Below, one piece after another: positions 30,001-39,000 of a stretch of 64,000 nt of DNA; position 1 is the first letter of the stretch; each line of letters begins with the position of its first letter. The translations under genes were made by a program, and so were the position numbers. The notes under the pieces were generated by a model. The model was given only the letters and a program-made list of their open reading frames with translations, was not told where the DNA came from and searched no databases. Source of the stretch: Gigantopelta aegis (taxonomy: Eukaryota; Mollusca; Gastropoda; Neomphalida; Peltospiridae); assembly GCF_016097555.1 (NCBI RefSeq), contig NC_054712.1, forward strand, positions 55,464,146 through 55,528,145, read 5' to 3'.

Positions 30001-33000
30001 CGGTGGGTTCCATTGGGCTATTTTTTGTTCCAGCCAATGCACCACGACTGGTATATCAAAGGCTGTGGTATATGTTATCCTGTATGAGGGAATGGTGCAT
30101 ACAAAAGATCCCTTGCTACTAATGGAAAAATGTAGCATGTTTCCTCTCTATGACTTTGTTACAATGATCATATGTTTGACATCCAAAAGCCGATGATTAA
30201 TAAATCAATGTGGTCTAGTGTGTCGGTAAACAAAACAAACTTTAAAAACACAAACTGTTTGTAGTATTTATGTATTGTATTGGTATCAGTATTCTTCTGA
30301 AGTGGGTATAAGTTAAGGCCCAACTCTCCCCAAATCTGCTGACTGTTCTCTACAGTGTTTTAGCAGGAATGTAAAAAAAATTCGTGCTTGTATGAAATAT
30401 TACCCCAACTCCCCATGAATCTAAGATAACTTGTATAGTAGATGAATATAGTATATTCAGTAGAATTCTTCTCTTGAAGATCATTTCCAGATTATACCGC
30501 CTATGAGACTCCGGTGTATTTCCGATCAGACTGGCTTAATGAATTCTGGGATACCCAGCTTGATAAACCGGATGACTACAAGTTTGTCTACATGGGGCCA
30601 AAAGATTCCTGGTATGTACATTTATACTAATTACTAAATTAAATATTTATTTTATTTTAATATTTGGTTTTACTTTTCTTTATTTGGTCATATTTTTTGG
30701 ATGTAAAAGGCATGTTTAAGATATAAACTATGAGAAATCTATACCATATTTCCTCTAATAAGCGCTGGGCTTCCAATATATGTTGGGTAAGACGATCGAA
30801 AACTGATTACTCCCTGGCATTATTTAGGCACTTTACGTGGACAAATAATATTAATTTGTTCATTGTTTTGTTACAGTTTGAAATTGAAGTTTAAAAATAT
30901 ATAAAATTGTACCTTTGTAGTTTTTAGCTTTAATTTCAATTTTTTTTTGAAAAAATAAAGGCCGGGTCTCCATTAAGCGCCGGTCTCCAATAAGCGTCGG
31001 GTGTGCAAACATTTGAAAATGAATAAGCGCCCTGGTGCTTATTAGAGGAAATACGGTATATATTTTAAAATATCAATATTTGTACATATAATTTGTTTGT
31101 TTTTAATATTCATGAGTACAGACTCAATTAGAAGTTGCAATGTGGCATTAGCAGGTTTTCCCCTCTCTCTCAATTTTTAGATATTAGAAATTAGGAATTG
31201 GCAGTGGGCCTGGTGAGCCCTGCATAATTTATAATGTGCTGAGGTTTTTCTATTTATTTTTTTGTTCACTAGGACTCCGCTCCATGCAGATGTAATGAGA
31301 TCTTTCAGCTGGTCAGCAAATGTGTGTGGTCGAAAGAAGTGGATTTTATTCCCACCTGGTTTGTATGTGCAAGCTTTGAAGTGTAAACTACTGTAAATAA
31401 TGAATGAATGAATGTTATTGAACTGATTTATTGGGGCCAATTGTTTTCAAAATGGATAACCGGAACTGTTCACATTATTTTCACCGTCTATTGTTGACTT
31501 GTGGTTGCACAAATTAAAGTTATGATGATCCTGAAGTTTCTTTTAATTTAATTTTAGAATGTAACAGTTCAGTGTGTAACTGATTGGCAGTTTGTGTGAA
31601 TTTAAAGTTACGTAACCATCATGTGAACAGAATGATGGTTTGCATGAAATATTTGCTCTGTAATAAAGGTAGTCATGTAATGGCATATTGGGTTTCTTCT
31701 CTTATATTTTTGCCAAGACACATACGAGCTGTTCCAGGTATAATCAGATTGGGGGAGGTGGGAAGCTCTTTAATTATTATTTAACTTGATAAATGTGTCG
31801 TAGTATGAGTAAAACACAATAACCCTAACCCTTGTTATTTTGGTGTTATTTTTTGCCTACCAGAATACATTAATTTATATACAAAATCAGTTAAATATGT
31901 TATTTTTCTTCCCATATCCTTTTCTTACAACTGACAATTTGACAGGTGAATTTTCAGTCGAGTTCAGAATAGTTGTTAATGCATGCTGTGTTATTTAGGT
32001 GAGGAAGAGGCCCTGAAGGACAGGTTTGGTCAGCTTGTTTTTGATGTCACGTCCTCCGATCTCGAAAATACATCCACCTACCCAAACTATGGAAAACTTC
32101 AACACCAGTTCGAGGTCATACAGGAAGCAGGGGAGGTAATCTTTGTGCCCAGTGGATGGCACCACCAAGTGGTGAACTTGGTAAGAAACATTGTTTCACA
32201 AGTGTTAAGATATTGGGTTCGAATCCCAGTACTGACACAAACCTAGAGCAAGCTTTATCATGTCGGTGGGGAGGTATTGGATCAGTCAACACTAAGAACT
32301 AACCATAAGTTATGTCCTAGACGGACAGTCAAGGTAGATATGTGTGCCCTGGACAGGATGCTAGAAGATTAATTAGAAATAATGTTGATTGTTAAAATGT
32401 AATAAACATTGTTTGTCAGGAAATCGTGGATAAGAAACAATCTGTTGAGTTTTAAATGTTATTTTTCCCAGTATTTTATATTGGTAACTGTTTTGTTAAA
32501 AAAAGTAAACTTTGTTTTATTTAACGACTCCACTAGAGCACATTGATTTTTTATCTTATCATCGGCTATTGGATGTCAAACATATGGTCATTCTGACACT
32601 GTTTTTTAGAGGAAACCCACTGTTGTCACATAGACTACTCTTTTATGACAGGCAGGATAGCACAAACCAGTTGAACCAGTTATGGATCACTGGTCGGTGC
32701 AAGTGGTTTACATCTACCCATTGAGCCTTGCGGAGCACTCACTCAGGGTTTGGAGTCGGTATCTGGATTAAAAATCCCATGCCTCGACTGGGATCCGAAC
32801 CCAGTACCTACCAGCCTGTAGACCGATGGCCTAACCACGACGCCACCGAGGCCGGTCTGTTATGTTAAGTGCGATTGCCATTTCAAGGGGTGTCCTGACT
32901 ATAGGAGGGCGGTCCGCATCATGGCGGACAGGGTGCCCATTTCAAAAAAATCTCGGGAAGCCACTATGGCTGGGCCCTGCTCCCCGGGACTGGCAGCTGG

Positions 33001-36000
33001 CGCAAAATTAACTAGCAAGACTGAGTCTGGACATAATTTTAGCCGACCAGTCTCTGCTGTTAATTCATATGCCGGCGTAACCTCAGGGACCAACCAATTA
33101 AAATCAGATCATTTAATTACAGCTCTCGATCTAGTTAGAATACTTTCTGGACTTCTTTTGACCCGAGAGAATAAAAAGGTCCCGACTTCTAAATTTTCTA
33201 TAGCTGACATTCGGATGGCCTCTGGTGATGCCTGTGAGTTGTTAAACATTAATTTAGCTATCGAGGTTGACCCTAAAGCCATTGAGGCACGCAATGTTGC
33301 CTGGTATAGGGCTAGAGACCTGGTAGCACAGGAGCCACAGAGCAATGATAATGTGGACTAAACTGTTAGACAAAGTTAGTCCCCGGGAAAATAGAATTGC
33401 TCCGTGTCTCATCATGCAGACAGGCCCTAAAGGCAGGAATATAAATTTTAATAATAATAATAATAAACTTACTAACCATAATGGTTTAAACATATTACAG
33501 TGGAACGCCCGTGGTCTGCGCACCAATGGCCCAGAACTTAAAAACTATATTGACCATAATAAGTTTATTGATATTATTGCCATTCAAGAGACCTTATTAC
33601 CGAATAACTCCTTACAAACTAAAAAAAATAAACTATTTGCAGAATATAAAATTTCAGGATATACAGGTCTCTTTTTTAATAGTGGCAATAAATCCACGGG
33701 GGGGGGGGGGGTAGCTACCTTTGTCAGAAATGGAATTTCCCACTCCCAGCTTACTGTAATTGAGACGAAACCAGAGATCGAAGTTTTGGGGGTGTCACTT
33801 CATACTAAAAATAATAATATTAATATTTTTAATTACTATGTACATACTAGATTATCAGGAAAAAAATTAAGTATAGATGACTTTTTGAAACCAATAGGGA
33901 GTAATAATATAAATTTAATAGTAGTGGGGGATTTTAATTGTAAAAATATTTTATGGGGGTCTGATACAACTAATTTACAAGGTAATATAATAGAACAGTA
34001 TATGGATAATTTAAATATGGCTTGTTTAAATGATGGTAGTTTTACCTATTTTTCTGACACCCACCATACATGGTCGTGTCTGGATCTATCTTTCGTCTCA
34101 AAAAAATTAGCAGCTAAATGTGAGTGGGAGACTCTTGATGACTTGGGTAGCGATCACCTACCCATAAAAATTAAATTTAACATTTTAGACAGTTGGAATA
34201 ATAAAAATAATAATACTAAACGTAAATGGAATTTAGATAAAGCAAATTGGGTGGACTTTGGTCACATGTGTGGTCTCTTGGACCATGAGCAGATTAGGGA
34301 CAAGAATATTAATATATTTAATGATAAATTGATTAAAGTAATTATAGACATAGCAGACAAAACAATTCCAATATTTAGTAACAAGGGTAGTCGCTCTTCC
34401 GTCCCGTGGTGGAATGAGGAACTATCCAAGCAAAAAGCCGAAAGCAATAAATGTAGAAGGAAACTAAAGAAATTTATAAATTTAGAGAATATACAGAAAT
34501 TTAAAGAAAGTAAATATAAATTAAAGTTAAATATTATTAAATTAAAAAATGCCTCATGGCACCAGTTCTGTAGTTCGCTAAACAAGGATTCAGAGGTAAA
34601 AGAAGTATGGTCGAGGATTAAAAGGATTCAGGGGAGATCTACAAAAAATAATAGTATACTTAAAAACAGTAAAGTCTATACTAATGACCAATTAAAAGCT
34701 AATGTTTTAGGAGCAACGTTTAGGCAAAACTCAGCTACAACTAATTATTCACTATTCTTTCAAACTAGAAAAATTAAAATGGAAAGAGATAGCCCGATCC
34801 CCCTTGAAGATCATAGTCCGGATTCTGTCAGACCATACAATGCACCTTTTAAAATCTGGGAACTGAAAGAGGCTTTTGGTAACCGTAAGGGCTCAGCTCC
34901 AGGGCCAGATAGATTTAGCTATATATTTTTTAAACATATGCCTACCAAAACCCTCGGACTGTTCCTAGAACTATATAATTTAATATGGCTCGAGGGGGCT
35001 CTTCCTCTTAATTGGAAACATGCAGAGGTCTTTGGACTTCCAAAGCAGGGTAAGGACCCCCTCGATCCGTCTAATTATAGACCAATATCCCTAACATCCA
35101 GCGTCTGTAAGACCATGGAGAGTATGGTAAACCAACGCCTTATCCACTTTCTGGAGACCAACAAATTATTGTCGGTTTTCCAGAGTGGTTTTAGGAGACA
35201 CCACTCAACTACCGACCACCTAGTTAGGCTTCAAACCGAGGTCAAAGATGCCTTTCGGAATGGCCGCAAGGTGGCGGGAGTTTTTGTGGATATTGAAAAG
35301 GCATACGACATGGTCTGGAGACGCGGTTTGTTGTTCAAAATTTATCAAATGGGGATAAAAGGGGCAATGTTCTCATTTATAGTAAAATTTTTAGAAGAAA
35401 GAACATTTGCCGTTAATGTTAATGGTAGTTTTTCCCCCATTTTAAATTTGGAGAATGGTATCCCACAAGGCTCAGTGATAGCGCCCACATTGTTTGGAAT
35501 CTTCATAAATGATCTAGATATAGCACTTATCACTTCCAATAAAAGCACTAAAACATCCCTAAGTGTCGGACTTTTTGCTGACGATACAGCATTCTGGAGG
35601 ATAGGGAAAACCTATGATGATATCAAAACAGACCTCCAGAATGACTTAGATAATCTACATAGATGGTCAGCAGCCTGGGGGGTTACTATCTCCAAAGCTA
35701 AAACTAACTGTATAGTATTTCAGAAATGTAGAGAATTTAAAAAAAGATATAAGTTAGAATTGAAATTCAAAAATATTATTATTAAACAAGTACAGTCTGT
35801 CAAGTTTCTGGGTGTAATCTTCGACCATGCCCTTAGTTTCATCGAACACATTGCTGGGATTACCGGTAATTGTGTCCTCTATTTAAATCTTTTGAGGATA
35901 CTTTCCGGTACGTCATGGGGTGCAGACAGGAAAACTCTGCTTATGGTCTTCGAGGCCTTCATAGTGTCCAGACTCCAGTATGGTGCAATGGCCTTTGGGT

Positions 36001-39000
36001 GTGCAACCCAAACACACTTAAAAAAACTTGATGGAGTATATGGTAGGGCCCTCAAGATAATTATTGGGGGAGCTATCTGTACTCCATATGATAGTATAAT
36101 GGTGGAATTGGGAGTGCTTCCCCTTACCTTGAGGAGAATCAGGCAAGGTTTCCGGTATATAAGTAAAACAAGGAACCAGGTGCCTGATTCTCCTATAAAT
36201 AGTTTAGCTCCTCAGGAGGTTAAGACGGTCGGGGATAGGGATATATCCATTATTTCTTATCTTAATAAATATGCCACTGATTTTGGAGTTTCTGGACTGA
36301 CCATTGGGGATGCTAGTGGTAGACTGGACTATCCGTGGCAGTTAGAACGCCCAGTGGTAAACTTCCACATTAGAGATGAAATAACTAAGTATGATAACCC
36401 ATATATTAAAAAAATTATATTTCAGGCAGTGGTGGAAAAATTCTATCCAGACTGTGTACAAGTGTACACAGATGGATCGAAGGACCCCGCCACTGGAAAA
36501 ACAGGTATGGCTTTCGCTATTAAAATTAACAAAAATATAAAACCGATAGCCATTAGGGCCAGGCTTACTGATAATATTTCGGTTTATACATCTGAACTTA
36601 TTGCCATACTTTATGGGTTAATGTGGATACAAAATGATAATATTAAAAGAAATGGCCCTGGTGGATATGTGCTTTTCACCGATAGTCTAAGTTCGCTTCA
36701 GGCTATCCTTGGATGTGGGGGTGTTAGACCCGAATTAGTAAATAAAATATATAAATGTTACAATAGCATTATCACCAGTGGAACTAAGGTTCGACTTGAA
36801 TGGGTGCCGGCACATGTCGGCATACCAGGAAACGAACTTGCTGACACGAACGCCAGAAATAGCCTGCGTGATAAGAAAATAGGGATCGAGATTAAATATA
36901 ATTATAAAGAATTTAACTCTATATTAGAGCCACATCTTGGTAAACTATGGCAGTCCGAGTGGGACCACCATACCAGGGTGTGGCATGCATATATTAAGCC
37001 GAAGGCAGCGGGACCCGGCCCAATATCCTTCAACATTAAGGCCACTAAAATAATTTCGAGACTTAGAATGGGAGTATGTTATGGCCTTAATGGTAATAAA
37101 TTTAAAATAAAGAAATCTCCCACCCCTAACTGTCTGGTGTGTAATAAAGTAGAGGATGTGAGGCATTTTCTGCTTGAATGCACCAGACACAGGTTAAAAC
37201 GTAAGAATTTAGAAAGTTTTTTTAAGAGACATAATTTAGTGCTCAACGGCCTAAATTTACTGAACCCCCCGATTGAGCACAAGAGGGAAATTGATAGGCT
37301 CCTGATTGCCTTCGTGCTTGGAACTAATGTACCAATATAAATATAATATAACCAGTTATTTAGCTAAGCAGACAATGGTCTCGGATGGCTGTCTGGGACC
37401 GATTGTTCCATTGCTCCCCCCCCCTTTTTTTGGTTTTGGTGCTCTTATTATATTCTTGAGGTATTCCATTAACACTTACTAATTTCCTGAATAAATACTC
37501 ATAACATAGCTCTCTGTCCTATCGCGCCTGGCGTGCTCTTGGACATAGTTACTCTGCATAATATTAGAAGCTAGATAAAATACCGGCTTTTAAATATAAA
37601 ATATAGTATATATTAATTTTAATTTTAATTTTACAAGAATATTAATTTTAACTATTAAGGTAGGTGGGTTTTTTTCCCTTCCTTTTGATTTTAAGTAAGA
37701 ATGTGGGGTATGAATGGGAGAATGTTAGATCAGCTTGGGTGTAATATTGAGGTGTCTAACCTGGCAGTTAGACATTTCTTGACTGCTCACCGGCTACGTT
37801 ATATATATATGTAAAATTTTTAAACTGATTGGTATTTTTTTTATTTTTTTTTTTGGATTTTAATTTATTTGTATAAATGTTTACAAGCGTGCTCTGTATT
37901 TTAATATTTTGATATATTATTTTATTATATATTTTTAATTATTATGGAATAAAGCATGAGAGAGAGACAGATGTGCTCTCTCTCTAATTTAATGGGACTT
38001 AGCAGTACCCATGCCGTCTAGCGGTCCTTGGTATTATTGCCCTGGACCGCTCTTCGGTTTTTATAGATTAAAGGGTGATGGCGTCTGTGAATGACATAAC
38101 TTTTAGATTCTCGAGGACTACAGAGAGGCGCCCGGAACCAAGTGGTCACCGGGGGTGCGTTTCTACTCCGGCGGGGGGACAGACGAAGACTCCTTTTCCA
38201 TCGTCCGGACATGATGCTGTCACTCTGAAAGTGACATCCACTCTCCCAGTGGATAGTTTATGAGTATTAAAGTTAAGAGTATATATAACCAATAAATAAA
38301 TTTAAACCAACTATACGAGGGCCGTGCCGGTGGAGGGCATCGCGGTTGGGAGTGGGGGGTGGGGGGGGCGGGAGACCACCGGAGGGTAGGAGGTAGGCGT
38401 AGGCGTAGGCGGTTTGGCAGTAGGAGAGTTTAAGGTTTGTCCGGGGGGCTCCGGCCCCCCCTCCCCTGGGCCTCGGCCCCCTCCTGCCTGACACACTTAG
38501 ATTCCCAATACCGACATGGCACCTCCCTCAAATGATATAATTTTCCGTGTGGCGGATTAGTCTAGAGAAGAACCTCACCCTTAATTCCCTTAGGGTTAAA
38601 TAAGAAGATATAGATTTAGAGTTGTTTAAGTTTAGACCGCCCGGCTAAAAATGTGGCTAAATTTTTAGAAATAGGTATTTTATGTTTGAAAAGCACAAAT
38701 AAATTGGTAATGTCCCCTCAAATATTTTTGGAGTAAAGTTTAAAATTGCCCCTATATTTCTGTCCCGGACCACTCCTGCTGGCTATCCAGAGGAGGGGCC
38801 CGTGACAGACATGCTTGAAACCCTAGTGGTATAGGAGCATGTAAATAAATATTGGATTGGATTGCCATTTCTTTACAATACTAAAATGAGGATTGCATGT
38901 AATATTTATCAAATGGGCTGAAATTGGCATAATTGATTTGTTGAAAGACAAAAGCCAGACTTTACCCGTTTAGTGAGATGTAGCTCAGTGGTTGCCTGAG

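Larger units (their letters stand above)
32885..38859 (+). mobile_element. I-type non-LTR retrotransposon (LINE) in JMJD4 intron 6
   Basis: A 5,975-bp insertion in the same orientation as JMJD4, bounded by an exact 12-bp target duplication. It contains the end of ORF1, an intact ORF2 and a ~1.5-kb 3' region that ends GTAAATAAATATTGGATTGG. An apurinic endonuclease followed by RT, an RNase H domain and a C-terminal CCHC knuckle is the layout of the I/Nimbus-like superfamily. The clade is inferred from domain order. The element is 5'-truncated inside ORF1, so it is not full length. Confidence 0.93.

Noticed and set aside
32921..33361. Complete 146-residue LINE ORF1 starting at the ATG 32921
   Set aside because: The frame stays open to the insertion edge and starts with knuckle-like FKGCPDY, so the ATG is more likely internal to a truncated ORF1.
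38273..38496. Pro-rich minus-strand frames
   Set aside because: GC-rich part of the LINE 3' UTR read on the opposite strand; composition artefact.
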